Assembly: GCF_019966495.1 (NCBI RefSeq)
Contig: NZ_JAIMIA010000043.1
Span: 1-39,658 of the forward strand
Reading direction: 5' to 3'
Source: Tateyamaria pelophila
GTDB lineage: Bacteria > Pseudomonadota > Alphaproteobacteria > Rhodobacterales > Rhodobacteraceae
Length of the DNA stretch: 39,658 nucleotides
Part shown: piece after piece, positions 24,872-33,606 of the stretch
Position numbering within the stretch: position 1 is the first letter of the stretch
How the letters are laid out: the number at the start of each line of letters is the position of its first letter
Notes under the pieces: model-generated
Told to the model about the DNA's origin: nothing
Seen by the model: the letters and a program-made list of their open reading frames with translations, nothing else
Database searches by the model: none
Translations under genes and position numbers: made by a program

Positions 24872-24914
24872 CGGTTTCCTACGCCAAGATGGGCGGAAAC
24901 CGTGTCACGTACCG
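24872..24914. repeat. Palindromic element behind aroB (family locus 3, degenerate)
   Basis: CGGTTTCC (24872-24879) and GGAAACCG (24895-24902) form an 8-bp stem with a 15-nt loop. The right part, 24894-24914, aligns with the 21-nt unit at 2243-2263 at 17 of 21 positions and begins one base beyond the aroB stop codon (24916-24918), in the same orientation relative to the gene as the unit behind mvaB. I read it as a decayed copy of that unit with a new stem. Confidence 0.65.
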
Positions 24915-24915
24915 G

Positions 24916-26022
24916 CTAGCCGCCATGGGCTTTCAAAACATCAACCACCATGTTCGGCGCAACCTCGTCTGTGACAAAGGCTTTACCGATACCGCGCGCG
25001 AGCACGAAATTGAGTTTGCCCGCGACGACCTTCTTGTCCTGCCCCATCAGAACCAGCAACTGGTCGGCCGACGGCAGATCACCCGGGATGTCCGACAGAT
25101 CCGTCTTCATGCCCATCTCCTGCAAATGGGCGCGGACGCGGCTCGGGTCTTCCTGGCTGACCAGTCCCATGCGTGCCGATAATGCAAAGGCCAGACTGCA
25201 CCCGATTGCCACCCCCTCGCCGTGCAGCAACCGGTCTGAATAGCCCGTTGCCGCCTCGAGGGCATGACAAAATGTGTGGCCGAGGTTCAACAGCGCACGA
25301 TCTCCCTGCTCGGTTTCATCGCGCGTCACGATCTCGGCCTTCATCTCGACCGACCGTTTGACGGCCGCCATCCGCAGAGCCATGTCGCCCGCTGCCATCG
25401 CGGCCGCGTTCTGTTCGAGCCACGCCCAGAACGTCGCATCCCCCAACAGCCCGTATTTCATGACTTCGCCGTAACCGGCGAGAAAGTCTCGCCTGGAAAG
25501 CGTGCTCAACACCTCCGTATCGGCCAGCACCAGCGAGGGTTGGTGAAAGGCCCCTGCCAGATTCTTGCCCTGCGCCGTATTGATACCGGTCTTGCCGCCG
25601 ACCGAGCTGTCGACTTGCGCCAACAGCGATGTCGGCACCTGAACAAACCGAACCCCGCGCCGCAGGATCGCCGCGGCAAAGCCCACCAGATCCCCGATCA
25701 CGCCGCCGCCCAAAGCGACCACCACATCGCGGCGCTCAACCTTTTGATCCAGAAGCCATTCCGTCACCTGCGCCAGATGGGTCCAGCTCTTGGTCGCTTC
25801 TCCGGGCGGAAGTTCCAGCACGGTGCATTCGATTCCAGCGGCTGCCAAACCGGTCCGCAGGGCGTCAAGATGAGTCGCCGCGACACGCGTTTCCGTGACC
25901 ACAGCCACACGTGGGCGCGGCAACAAGGGGGCGATCAGTGCGCCCGCCTCTGCCAATAGCCCGGGACCGATAACCACGTCATAGGCCCTGTCGCCCAAGG
26001 GTACATGTACGACGTCACGCAT
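24916..26022 (-). CDS. aroB: 3-Dehydroquinate synthase
   Basis: 368-aa shikimate-pathway enzyme that converts DAHP to 3-dehydroquinate using NAD+ and a divalent metal. The NAD-binding signature ALGGGVIGDLVGFAAAILRRGVRFVQVPTSLLAQVDSSVGGKTGIN is at about 100-145. Metal ligands are in the segments LNLGHTFCHALE and LLHGEGVAIG near 250-275, with the Glu of YGEVMKYG near 185. ATG 26022 has GGAGGT upstream, and its first codons overlap the aroK stop (ATGCGTGA), so the two are coupled. An upstream in-frame start at 26067 would sit inside aroK without support. It supplies chorismate for aromatic amino acids together with aroK. Confidence 0.97.
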   Translation of the reverse strand: MRDVVHVPLGDRAYDVVIGPGLLAEAGALIAPLLPRPRVAVVTETRVAATHLDALRTGLAAAGIECTVLELPPGEATKSWTHLAQVTEWLLDQKVERRDVVVALGGGVIGDLVGFAAAILRRGVRFVQVPTSLLAQVDSSVGGKTGINTAQGKNLAGAFHQPSLVLADTEVLSTLSRRDFLAGYGEVMKYGLLGDATFWAWLEQNAAAMAAGDMALRMAAVKRSVEMKAEIVTRDETEQGDRALLNLGHTFCHALEAATGYSDRLLHGEGVAIGCSLAFALSARMGLVSQEDPSRVRAHLQEMGMKTDLSDIPGDLPSADQLLVLMGQDKKVVAGKLNFVLARGIGKAFVTDEVAPNMVVDVLKAHGG

Positions 26023-26593
26023 CGCGCACCTCCAACACATCTTTTCTGTCCGCCAACAACTTGGCAATGACCCGCTCCACCATCTGGTCGATGGTCAGAC
26101 CCGGCACGGATTTCACCACAACATCGGCCTTGGCATAGAGCGGAACGCGGGCCCCGTAAATTTCGGCCAACGTGGCACGCGGATCAACGGTGCGCAGCAG
26201 AGGCCGGGTATCCTTGTGCCGCACGCGCTGCCACAACAGATCAAGATCGGCATCCAGCCAGACCGATACGCCACGCGCGGTAATGATATTGCGATTCTCT
26301 TCGGCCAGGAACGCACCGCCTCCGGTCGACAGCACTCCGCGCGCGTCTTCGAGCAAACGCGCGATCACCTGTGATTCCCGGGCCCGAAAAAAGGCTTCTC
26401 CATCACGCTCGAATATCTCGGGGACCGTTCGATTGGCGGCGGCTTCGATCTCTGCATCGCTGTCCAAAAACGGCACGCCAAGCCGCCCGGCCACGCCGCG
26501 GCCCACTGCCGTCTTGCCCGCACCCATCATTCCAACCATCACGATGGTTTTTTTGAGTGTATATCTGGATTTTGAGTGCTGTTTTTCGCTCAT
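26015..26593 (-). CDS. aroK: Shikimate kinase
   Basis: 192-aa P-loop kinase that phosphorylates shikimate. Walker A is GMMGAGKTAVGR near residue 20. The shikimate-binding residues are in PFLDSDAEIE, FFRARESQVI and STGGGAFL. The lid arginine region is DTRPLLR near 125. ATG 26593 gives the N-terminus MSEKQHSKSRYTLKK, a short basic extension often found before the kinase core in alphaproteobacteria. A longer in-frame reading upstream crosses the divergent promoter and the 49-aa gene and is rejected. The ribosome site is weak. First gene of the minus-strand aroK-aroB-oxidoreductase-amidohydrolase series; the last 8 nt overlap aroB. Confidence 0.96.
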   Translation of the reverse strand: MSEKQHSKSRYTLKKTIVMVGMMGAGKTAVGRGVAGRLGVPFLDSDAEIEAAANRTVPEIFERDGEAFFRARESQVIARLLEDARGVLSTGGGAFLAEENRNIITARGVSVWLDADLDLLWQRVRHKDTRPLLRTVDPRATLAEIYGARVPLYAKADVVVKSVPGLTIDQMVERVIAKLLADRKDVLEVRDA

Positions 26594-26686
26594 TGCGTTG
26601 TCAATGACGTGATTTTGATAAAAAGGCCATATATGCTTTGAGCAAAACACGCAAAAGCGCGCGCAAATTTTGAGGCACGAAATAAC

Positions 26687-26836
26687 ATGGGCAGAATTTT
26701 TAAGTTGTTGATCTTTCTGATGATCGTCGGATTTATCGGGCTCGTAGGCTATGCTTATGTCGGCGAGTATTTCGGGGCCAACTTTTCGCCCCCCCAAGCC
26801 GAAACACGCGTGCCCGTGATCCTGGATACCGAATAG
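26687..26836 (+). CDS. 49-aa small membrane protein
   Basis: A short gene with a single hydrophobic helix at about 5-26 (FKLLIFLMIVGFIGLVGYAYVG), followed by a short tail with FSPPQAETRVPVILDTE. GAGG lies about 11 nt before the ATG. The TAG stop is one base before the ATG of the next gene, and the third gene overlaps the second by ATGA, which supports a real operon. It diverges from aroK across a 93-bp region. I recall small proteins of this kind in this position in Rhodobacteraceae, but no function is known to me. Possible roles are membrane anchoring or a small regulator of the neighbouring secreted protein. Confidence 0.75.
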   Translation: MGRIFKLLIFLMIVGFIGLVGYAYVGEYFGANFSPPQAETRVPVILDTE

Positions 26837-26837
26837 G

Positions 26838-28373
26838 ATGCGCATCCTTGGTGCAGGCCTGATCGCAGGCGTTGCGCTTGCGACGGTTGCGCAGGCTCAG
26901 GAGCCATTGAACAAACCGCTCAGCGTGATCGACTGGCTCGACACACAGTCCGACACGACGGCAGCCTTGCCGCTCCCGTCTGAGCCCGGCGTAACAACGA
27001 GCGGGTCGGTCCCCGAGGTGTCCGTCGGCCCCCTGGACGGTGCAGCACCGCAGCGCATCGGCCTGGCCCCGCCGTCCGTGACCGGGTTGCCCGATACGGT
27101 CTGGTCTTCCAGCAGCGGGCGCGCATTGGCGCACGCCATCGAAACGATGCCCACGCTGCACCTGCCTGCGCTCCAGTCACTCTTTTATACATTGCTGTTG
27201 GCCGAAGCCGCGCCGCCCGCAACCGATGCCGACATCTTTGACATGGCCCGCGTAGACGCGCTGATGGATTTGGGCGCGCTCGATCCAGCCCTGGCCCTGA
27301 TTGAACAGACCGCTCCGGCCATATCAAAGGCGCATTTCGCGCGCTATTTCGACATGGCCCTCCTGGCAGGCACCGACGCCACGGCGTGCGCAATCCTGCG
27401 CGATCGGCCCCGCCTGTCCCCGAGCAAGGCGCATGATGTGTTTTGTACGGCACGGGCAGGCGATTGGGACACGGCTGTGCTGCTTCTTGGCACAGGACGC
27501 GTCCTTGGCCTGATCCCCGACGCAACCGCGGCGGCCCTGGAGCGGTTTCTCGATCCTGATCTTTTCGAGGACGAGCCTGCGCTTGCCCCTCCGACAGAGC
27601 CTGATCCGCTTGTTTTCCGGCTGTTTCAAGCCATCGGCACGCCCATCCCCACGCGGGGCTTGCCTTTGGTCTATGCCAATGCCGATCTGGCCGACACGGC
27701 CGGATGGAAAGCGCAAATCGAAGCGGCGGAACGTCTGGCCCGCACGGGGGCCTTGCCCGACAATCGCCTTTTGGGGCTCTATACCTTCCGCCAGCCTGCC
27801 GCGTCCGGCGGGGTCTGGGACCGGGTACAGGCCCTGCAACGTTTTGAAACTGCGTTGGAAACCGGCAGTTCGACGGCTGTTTCCCTGACATTGCCCACCG
27901 TATGGAGCGCCATGATCGAGGCGCGCCTTGCCGTGCCGTTCGCCACGCTGTTCTCCGAGCAACTCAACACCATGGTCTTGAGCGGTCGGACTGCGGATAT
28001 TGCCTTTGAGGTGCTCTTGCTGTCGCCCTTGTATGAAACGGCCGCGCGCACGTTTCCATCCCGAGCGGTCCAACGGCCTGTCCTGGCCGCCGTTGCTGGC
28101 GGTGCGGTGCCCATGTCGCTCACGGCAGATGGGATTGAAGGCGCCATCCTCGCGGGTTTTCGTGATGCGCCTCCCGACCAGAGGATTATCGAAACGGCAC
28201 AATCGGGTGCACTGGGCACAGCCCTTTTTGACACGGTGCAAATGATGGATGCGGGCGGCAAAGGGGATGTTGCCCGGCTGACGACGGGGCTTGCAACCCT
28301 GCGCGCGCTTGGCCTTGAGGACGTGGCGCGCCGCGCCGCCTTGCAGGTGCTGCTGTTGGGGCCTCAGTCATGA
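26838..28373 (+). CDS. Secreted helical-repeat protein of unknown function
   Basis: 511 aa with an N-terminal signal peptide (MRILGAGLIAGVALATVAQAQ, cleavage near 20). A Pro/Ser/Thr-rich linker (about 40-85) follows, then a long Ala/Leu-rich alpha-helical region with repeated A-L-x-L-I-x-x and FxxALxxG-like helices, suggestive of a TPR-like or solenoid fold. No catalytic motif is seen. It starts one base after the 49-aa gene and its TGA overlaps the xerD ATG (ATGA, 28370-28373). The expected location is the periplasm. The firm link to xerD is only genomic. I do not recognise the family by name. Confidence 0.8.
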   Translation: MRILGAGLIAGVALATVAQAQEPLNKPLSVIDWLDTQSDTTAALPLPSEPGVTTSGSVPEVSVGPLDGAAPQRIGLAPPSVTGLPDTVWSSSSGRALAHAIETMPTLHLPALQSLFYTLLLAEAAPPATDADIFDMARVDALMDLGALDPALALIEQTAPAISKAHFARYFDMALLAGTDATACAILRDRPRLSPSKAHDVFCTARAGDWDTAVLLLGTGRVLGLIPDATAAALERFLDPDLFEDEPALAPPTEPDPLVFRLFQAIGTPIPTRGLPLVYANADLADTAGWKAQIEAAERLARTGALPDNRLLGLYTFRQPAASGGVWDRVQALQRFETALETGSSTAVSLTLPTVWSAMIEARLAVPFATLFSEQLNTMVLSGRTADIAFEVLLLSPLYETAARTFPSRAVQRPVLAAVAGGAVPMSLTADGIEGAILAGFRDAPPDQRIIETAQSGALGTALFDTVQMMDAGGKGDVARLTTGLATLRALGLEDVARRAALQVLLLGPQS

Positions 28374-29332
28374 CATATAGGTGGATCGCGACGTTTCTGG
28401 ATGCACAGGCCGCAGAGTTGGGGGCCGCTCAGAACACATTGCTGGCCTATGGGCGTGACCTCAAGGACGTGCAAAACTGGCTGATCGGGCACGGCAGCGA
28501 CTTTGCCAACGCCGGTCAATCCGAGATCGAAGCCTACCTGCTGTATTGCGACGCGCAGGGTCTGGCGAAATCCACCCGCGCCCGTCGCCTCTCGGCGATC
28601 AAGCAGATCTATCGCTTCGCCTTTGAAGAAGGCTGGCGCGCGGACAACCCCGCCATCCAGATTGCCAGCCCCGGACAGGACAAACGTCTGCCGAAAATCC
28701 TCGACGAGGCAGAGGTGGACCGCCTGCTGATCGCCGCCCGCAGCTTTGGGCGCAACACCCATGACAAGCTGCGCGACACATGCCTGATGGAGTTGCTCTA
28801 TGCCACGGGCATGCGGGTCAGCGAACTTGTCGGGCTGCCGGTATCCTCGGCGCGCGGCAATCCGAAAATGCTGTTGATCCTCGGCAAGGGTGGCAAGGAA
28901 CGGTTGGTGCCGCTGTCTCCGCCCGCAAAGGCCGCATTGATGGAATGGATCAAACTGCGCGACACGCGCCAGGAAGAGGCGACACAAAAGGGCCAGGCTC
29001 CATCAGTGTTTCTGTTTCCCTCCCGCGGGGCATCCGGGCATCTGACACGGCACTGGTTCTATACGCGGATCAAGACGCTGGCGGTCTGTGCGGGCGTCTC
29101 CCCTTCAAAGGTGACACCCCACACGTTGCGCCACGCCTTTGCCACCCATCTGCTCGCGGGCGGCGCGGATCTGCGCGCCATTCAGACCATGCTCGGGCAT
29201 GCGGATGTCGCCACGACGGAAATCTACACCCATGTCGTCGATGAACGGCTGACGGAACTGGTCATGGAACATCACCCGCTGTCGAAAGCGAAACGAAAGG
29301 ACAGCGGTGAAACGCCTTCGGGCGGTTCTTGA
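28370..29332 (+). CDS. xerD: Tyrosine recombinase XerD
   Basis: 320-aa site-specific recombinase of the Xer type, which resolves chromosome dimers at dif with XerC. The N-terminal SAM-like DNA-binding domain includes FLDAQAAELGAAQNTLLAYGRDL. The catalytic domain contains the Arg in LLYATGMRVSELVGL (about 150), the Lys in LGKGGKERLVPLSP, H-x-x-R in TPHTLRHAFATHLLAGGADLRAIQTMLGHADVATTEIYTHV with the second His, and the Tyr nucleophile. XerD is favoured over XerC by the ADLRAIQ/LGH pattern, though this is a judgement. It is the third gene of a coupled operon. A palindrome overlaps its stop codon. Confidence 0.92.
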   Translation: MTYRWIATFLDAQAAELGAAQNTLLAYGRDLKDVQNWLIGHGSDFANAGQSEIEAYLLYCDAQGLAKSTRARRLSAIKQIYRFAFEEGWRADNPAIQIASPGQDKRLPKILDEAEVDRLLIAARSFGRNTHDKLRDTCLMELLYATGMRVSELVGLPVSSARGNPKMLLILGKGGKERLVPLSPPAKAALMEWIKLRDTRQEEATQKGQAPSVFLFPSRGASGHLTRHWFYTRIKTLAVCAGVSPSKVTPHTLRHAFATHLLAGGADLRAIQTMLGHADVATTEIYTHVVDERLTELVMEHHPLSKAKRKDSGETPSGGS

Positions 29333-29347
29333 GAATGGGCCATTCTC
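29331..29347. terminator. Palindrome overlapping the xerD stop codon
   Basis: GAGAATGG-G-CCATTCTC is a 17-nt perfect inverted repeat that includes two bases of the xerD TGA (29330-29332). Flanking GGCGG (29321-29325) and CCGCC (29347-29351) could extend the stem with a bulge. A terminator is likely, but no U-run follows. Confidence 0.45.
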
Positions 29348-29396
29348 CGCCAGAAGGTGTTGCCACAGCCCGCCGTGTTCAAGCTACGTCGGCCCC

Positions 29397-29408
29397 CGGA
29401 CATGTCCG
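29397..29408. repeat. 12-bp perfect palindrome in the xerD-CBS protein gap
   Basis: CGGACATGTCCG is self-complementary over all 12 bases and lies in the 235-bp gap between xerD and the CBS-domain gene. It may be an operator half-way to the downstream promoter or a chance palindrome. Nothing else stands out in this gap. Confidence 0.4.
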
Positions 29409-29567
29409 AAAGCCACTCCAACGCGATTTGCAGACCTGAACCATTGCAATCAATGACCGATAGCGGCCCATCCTGACATCCAAGTCCATATGTCGCACAT
29501 TCTACGCCTCTTGATTGCGCGGCGCACCAGCCCCATAACGCAAGCCAAGACAAAGGATAAATGACGT

Positions 29568-30878
29568 ATGGACGACCCCACTTCAGTCTTTGATGCAGCG
29601 TTCTGGATCACCGCAGGTGCGATTCTGTGCCTTTTGGTCCTGTCCGGCTTTTTCTCGGGCTCCGAGACGGCGCTCACGGCGGCCTCGCGCGGGAAATTGC
29701 GCAGCCAGGCCGACAAAGGCTCACGCGGGGCCGAGCGCGCCCTTGAGATCACCGACGACAACGAACGGCTGATCGGTTCGGTCCTGCTGGGTAATAACCT
29801 TGTGAACATTCTGGCGACGTCGCTGGCCACGGCCCTGCTGACGCAAGCCTTTGGAGAAAACGGTGTGGCGCTGGCCACGTTGGTCATGACGTTGCTGGTG
29901 CTGATCTTTGCCGAAGTTTTGCCCAAGACTTACGCGATTACGAATGCAGAAACGGCAGCGGCATTGGTATCGCGGCCCATCTCGATCGTGGTCACGGTGT
30001 TCGCACCGGTGGTCGGAGCCGTTCGGCTGTTGGTCCGGGGAATTCTGCGGGTGTTTGGCGTCAAGATCGATCCGGACAGCCACATCATGGCGGTCCGGGA
30101 GGAAATCGCAGGCGCATTGCAACTGGGCCACTCCGAAGGGGTGGTGGAAAAGGAAGACCGCGACAGGATCCTCGGCGCGCTCGATCTGGGGGACCGCATG
30201 GTCGAGGAAATCATGTTGCACCGCTCCAACATCGAGATGATCAATGCCGATGACGATCCTCAAACAATCCTTGAGCAATGCCTGAAGTCGAGCCATACAC
30301 GCCTGCCCGTTTATGCGAACGACCCGGAAAACATCACCGGTGTGATCCACGCCAAAGACCTTTTGCGCGCGATGTACAAAACCATCGGTGGCCCCGAAGG
30401 CGATGCCAAGGCACTCAAGAAATTCGATATTTCCGGCGTGGCGATACCGCCCTATTTCGTGCCCGAGACCACGACGCTGGACGACCAGATGCGGCAATTC
30501 CTGCGTATGCGCAGCCATTTTGCGCTTGTCGTCGATGAATACGGCACCCTTCAAGGGTTGATCACGCTCGAAGACATCCTGGAGGAGATCGTCGGCGAGA
30601 TCACGGATGAGTTCGACCCCGATGCGGATCATCAGGTGAAGCGCACCGAAGATGGCCATTATTTTGTCGATGGCGCGATGACGCTCCGCGACCTGAATCG
30701 CGCGACGGAGTGGAACCTGCCAGATGACGAGGCCAACACCGTGGCCGGGTTGGTGATTCACGAGGCCCAGATGATCCCGACGGTCGGTCAGGTATTCAGC
30801 TTTCACGGGTTCCGGTTTGAAGTGACACAGCGTGACGGCAACCGAATTACCGCCTTGCGGATCAAGGAACTGGAGTAA
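29568..30878 (+). CDS. CorC/HlyC-type membrane protein with CNNM (DUF21) and CBS domains
   Basis: 436 aa. The N-terminal CNNM transmembrane domain (about 1-180) has hydrophobic helices and the family motif GFFSGSETALTAASRGKLR near 25, with GNNLVNILATSLAT near 75 and FAEVLPKTYAI near 115. A CBS pair follows (about 200-340, with TRLPVYANDPENITGVIHAKDLL and HFALVVDEYGTLQGLITLEDILEEIVGEI). The C-terminal CorC/HlyC domain ends the protein (DGHYFVDGAMTLRDLNRATEW to ITALRIKELE). Related proteins take part in magnesium/cobalt efflux or homeostasis. ATG 29568 follows AAAGGA by about 10 nt. A hairpin right behind the stop probably terminates it. Confidence 0.92.
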   Translation: MDDPTSVFDAAFWITAGAILCLLVLSGFFSGSETALTAASRGKLRSQADKGSRGAERALEITDDNERLIGSVLLGNNLVNILATSLATALLTQAFGENGVALATLVMTLLVLIFAEVLPKTYAITNAETAAALVSRPISIVVTVFAPVVGAVRLLVRGILRVFGVKIDPDSHIMAVREEIAGALQLGHSEGVVEKEDRDRILGALDLGDRMVEEIMLHRSNIEMINADDDPQTILEQCLKSSHTRLPVYANDPENITGVIHAKDLLRAMYKTIGGPEGDAKALKKFDISGVAIPPYFVPETTTLDDQMRQFLRMRSHFALVVDEYGTLQGLITLEDILEEIVGEITDEFDPDADHQVKRTEDGHYFVDGAMTLRDLNRATEWNLPDDEANTVAGLVIHEAQMIPTVGQVFSFHGFRFEVTQRDGNRITALRIKELE

Positions 30879-30900
30879 CCCGGAGCACTAGGCCGCCGGG
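30879..30900. terminator. Hairpin behind the CBS-domain gene
   Basis: CCCGG (30879-30883) and CCGGG (30896-30900) form a short GC stem directly after the TAA stop, followed by TTT. It fits a weak intrinsic terminator in the 71-bp gap before the stop codon of the convergent demethylase gene. Confidence 0.4.
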
Positions 30901-30949
30901 TTTGCGTATTCCGCGCATGCAGCACCGTTTGCACAGCGCCGCGCAGACA

Positions 30950-33370
30950 TCAGGCCCGCAACCGAGCCCCCGTCGGATCAAATGGCGGCGCGGCCAGGAT
31001 CGTGGCACCGTGGGGTTGCCCCAAAACCATCACCTCGACCCGGTCGCCTGCGGACGCCCCCGTGACATAGCCAAGTGCCAGGCTCATCCCGACGCTGTAC
31101 CCATAGGCCCCGGAGGTCACACGGCCAATACCGGCACCGTCCTTGAAGATCGGCTCGCCCCCCGTCGCATCCGCGCCCGAAGCGTTGGTGTCGGCTTCAT
31201 CCAGATGGAGAATGACCAGCGTCTCGCGTGCGGGTCTGGCCATGGTCTGTGCGACCGCCGCCTTGTTCAGAAAATCCTTGTCCATCTTGACGAGCCGCTC
31301 TAGCCCCACTTCCTGCGGCCAGTATTCCGGGCTGTATTCCCGGCTCCAGGAGCCATACCCCTTTTCGATGCGCAGGCTCATCAACGCGCGGCTGCCCACC
31401 GGGCCAATGCCCATCTCGTGCCCCGCCGAAATTAGCGCGTCGTAAAGCCGGTCCTGATCTGCGGTCGCGCAATGCAATTCCCAGCCCAGATCGCCGGTGA
31501 ACGACACCCGCAAGGCCAGCACCTCGACGCCCGCCAGTTCGATCCGGGCCGAGCGCATAAAGGGAAAATCATCCGTGGCAAGCGACGCGTTGGTCATGCG
31601 TTGCAGCATCGTGCGGGCTTCGGGCCCAGCCACGTTAAAGCCGCACATGGCTTCGGTTTTGCTCTCGAATGTGGTGCCGTCAGGCAGCGGCACCTGCTTG
31701 AAGAACCGCCGATGATAGCGTTCCGCCATGCCAGACCCGATGATCCAGAATTCGTCTTCGGCCAGACGGGTTACAGTGAAATCCCCCGCAATCCCACCCC
31801 GCTTGCCGATCAGCGGCGTCAGACAGGACCGCCCCACAAGGCGCGGCATCCGGTTGGCAAAGACCGCGTTCAGCCAGTCTTCGGCCCCCGGCCCCGTGCA
31901 GACATATTTGGCAAAGTTAGAGATATCGATGATCCCGCCGCGCGCGCGCAGCATCTTGCATTCCCCGCCCACAGGCCCCCACCAGTTCTGGCGGGTAAAG
32001 CCATCGGTGTCCTCGGCCCCGGGCGCATCGGCAAACCACAGCGGATGTTCCCAGCCATAGTTGAGCCCCATCACCGCGCCCATCTCGCGCTGCCTCGCGT
32101 AGATGGGGCGCGTGCGCACCGGGCGTCCCGCGCTGCGTTCCTCGTTGGGGAAGTGGATCTTGAAGCGGTTGGCGTATTGATCGCCGACGCGCGCCTTGGT
32201 GAATGCCTTGCTTGCCCATGTCCCGAACCGCGCCATGTCCCATGCAAACATGTCGTACTTCGTCTCACCCTCGATGATCCACTGCGCGGCCAGCAAGCCC
32301 ATGCCGCCCGACTGGGAAAACCCCGGAATGATACCATTGCAACAGAAATAGCCGATCAATTCCGGCACGGGACCAAAGAGCACGTTGCTGTCAGGCGACC
32401 AGATCATCGGGCCGTTGATGACCCGCTTGATCCCTGCCGTGCCGACCACAGGCACCCGGTCGATGGCACGCAGCATGTTGTCTTCGATCCGCTCCAGATC
32501 ATCGGCAAACAGCTCATGGCCAAAGCCCTGCGGCGTGCCCTCTTCCGCCCAGAGGCGATAGTCTTTTTCGTAGGCGCCGACCAAAAGCCCCTGCCCCTCC
32601 TGACGCAGGTAATACTCGCCGTCCCGGTCCGCCACGGATGGCAAGCGGCGGTCCATTCCCGCGATCTCCGGAATCGCCTCAGTCACGAAGTACTGGTGTT
32701 CCGTCGGTTGCAGCGGCAGTTCAATGCCCGCCAGTGCCGCCACTTCGCGGCCCCAAAGCCCCGCCGCATTCACGACCCAGGGCGTCGCAATATCGCCTTT
32801 TTCCGTGCGGACGATCCACGTACCGTCAGGTTGCTGTTCGGTGCCTGTGACGGGGCAAAAGCGGATGATCTCGCCGCCGTTCTGCCGCGCGCCTGCCGCA
32901 TAGGCATTGGTCACGCCGGACGGATCCACATTGCCGCCCTCGGGTTCCCACATGATGCAGCGGATGCCATCGTAATCGACCAGCGGATGCAGCCGCTCTG
33001 CCTCGGCCCGATCAACCTCGTGGAAATTCATGCCATAAAGCTTGGCCTTGGCGGCTTGCAAGCGCAGCTGATGCTCGCGGGCCTCGGTCTGTGCCAGATA
33101 GAGCGAACCGGGCTGAAACACGCCGCAGCCTTGCCCCGTTTCCTGCTCAAGCTCTTTATACAGGCCCATCGTATAGTGCTGTATGCGGCTGATGTTTGTG
33201 CTGTCGTGCAGACCGTGAATATTCGCCGCCGCATGCCAGGTGGAACCGGACGTCAACTCATCCCGTTCCAGCAATACGACGTCAGTCCAGCCCAGTTTGG
33301 TCAAGTGATAAAGGATAGAACAGCCGATGACGCCGCCCCCGATGACGACGGCCTGAGCATGGGTACGCAT
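30950..33370 (-). CDS. FAD/GcvT-domain demethylase, dimethylglycine/sarcosine dehydrogenase-like (copy 1)
   Basis: 806-aa two-part enzyme. The N-terminal DAO domain has QAVVIGGGVIGCSILYHLTKLGW and SGSTWHAA, whose His46 matches the covalent FAD-histidine of dimethylglycine dehydrogenases. The C-terminal half from about 430 is a GcvT-like folate domain (CGFNVAGPEARTMLQRM, VSFTGDLGWELHC, PVGSRALMSLRIEKGYGSW, then the GcvT C-terminal barrel). Likely reaction: oxidative N-demethylation of dimethylglycine, sarcosine or a related methylamine, passing the one-carbon unit to tetrahydrofolate. ATG 33370 has AGGA 5 nt upstream. A K+ channel gene lies upstream on the same strand, and a paralogue of nearly equal length lies beyond it on the other strand. 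Confidence 0.9.
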   Translation of the reverse strand: MRTHAQAVVIGGGVIGCSILYHLTKLGWTDVVLLERDELTSGSTWHAAANIHGLHDSTNISRIQHYTMGLYKELEQETGQGCGVFQPGSLYLAQTEAREHQLRLQAAKAKLYGMNFHEVDRAEAERLHPLVDYDGIRCIMWEPEGGNVDPSGVTNAYAAGARQNGGEIIRFCPVTGTEQQPDGTWIVRTEKGDIATPWVVNAAGLWGREVAALAGIELPLQPTEHQYFVTEAIPEIAGMDRRLPSVADRDGEYYLRQEGQGLLVGAYEKDYRLWAEEGTPQGFGHELFADDLERIEDNMLRAIDRVPVVGTAGIKRVINGPMIWSPDSNVLFGPVPELIGYFCCNGIIPGFSQSGGMGLLAAQWIIEGETKYDMFAWDMARFGTWASKAFTKARVGDQYANRFKIHFPNEERSAGRPVRTRPIYARQREMGAVMGLNYGWEHPLWFADAPGAEDTDGFTRQNWWGPVGGECKMLRARGGIIDISNFAKYVCTGPGAEDWLNAVFANRMPRLVGRSCLTPLIGKRGGIAGDFTVTRLAEDEFWIIGSGMAERYHRRFFKQVPLPDGTTFESKTEAMCGFNVAGPEARTMLQRMTNASLATDDFPFMRSARIELAGVEVLALRVSFTGDLGWELHCATADQDRLYDALISAGHEMGIGPVGSRALMSLRIEKGYGSWSREYSPEYWPQEVGLERLVKMDKDFLNKAAVAQTMARPARETLVILHLDEADTNASGADATGGEPIFKDGAGIGRVTSGAYGYSVGMSLALGYVTGASAGDRVEVMVLGQPHGATILAAPPFDPTGARLRA

Positions 33371-33606
33371 TAGATCCTGTCCCGCGTTTGATGTGTCTTG
33401 CGGCCATATTGTCGCGGACGCAGGCGGTTCGGTTGCGTAAAGGCGACATATTCGGTCGCATCAGCACCACAAACCTGCTTTCGATGCGGACAAGGCACCT
33501 GTGTTCTTTGTGTGGATCATCCCGTGGTCGTGATACCGCTTGCGATCCATCGCTTGAAGGTCTGCATATCTACTGGTCACAGGCAGTTTTCGGTAAGGCA
33601 GGTGAA

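Noticed and set aside
31472-33373. A 633-codon open frame antisense to the first demethylase gene
   Set aside because: It mirrors a well-supported enzyme on the other strand. Its composition (many His, Arg and Pro) is typical of a GC-rich antisense frame, and it has no domain or ribosome site.
33371-33606. A possible riboswitch or small gene between the first demethylase and the channel
   Set aside because: I looked for glycine-riboswitch-like paired GGA elements and for short coding frames with a start site and found nothing convincing. It is probably just the promoter region of the demethylase.
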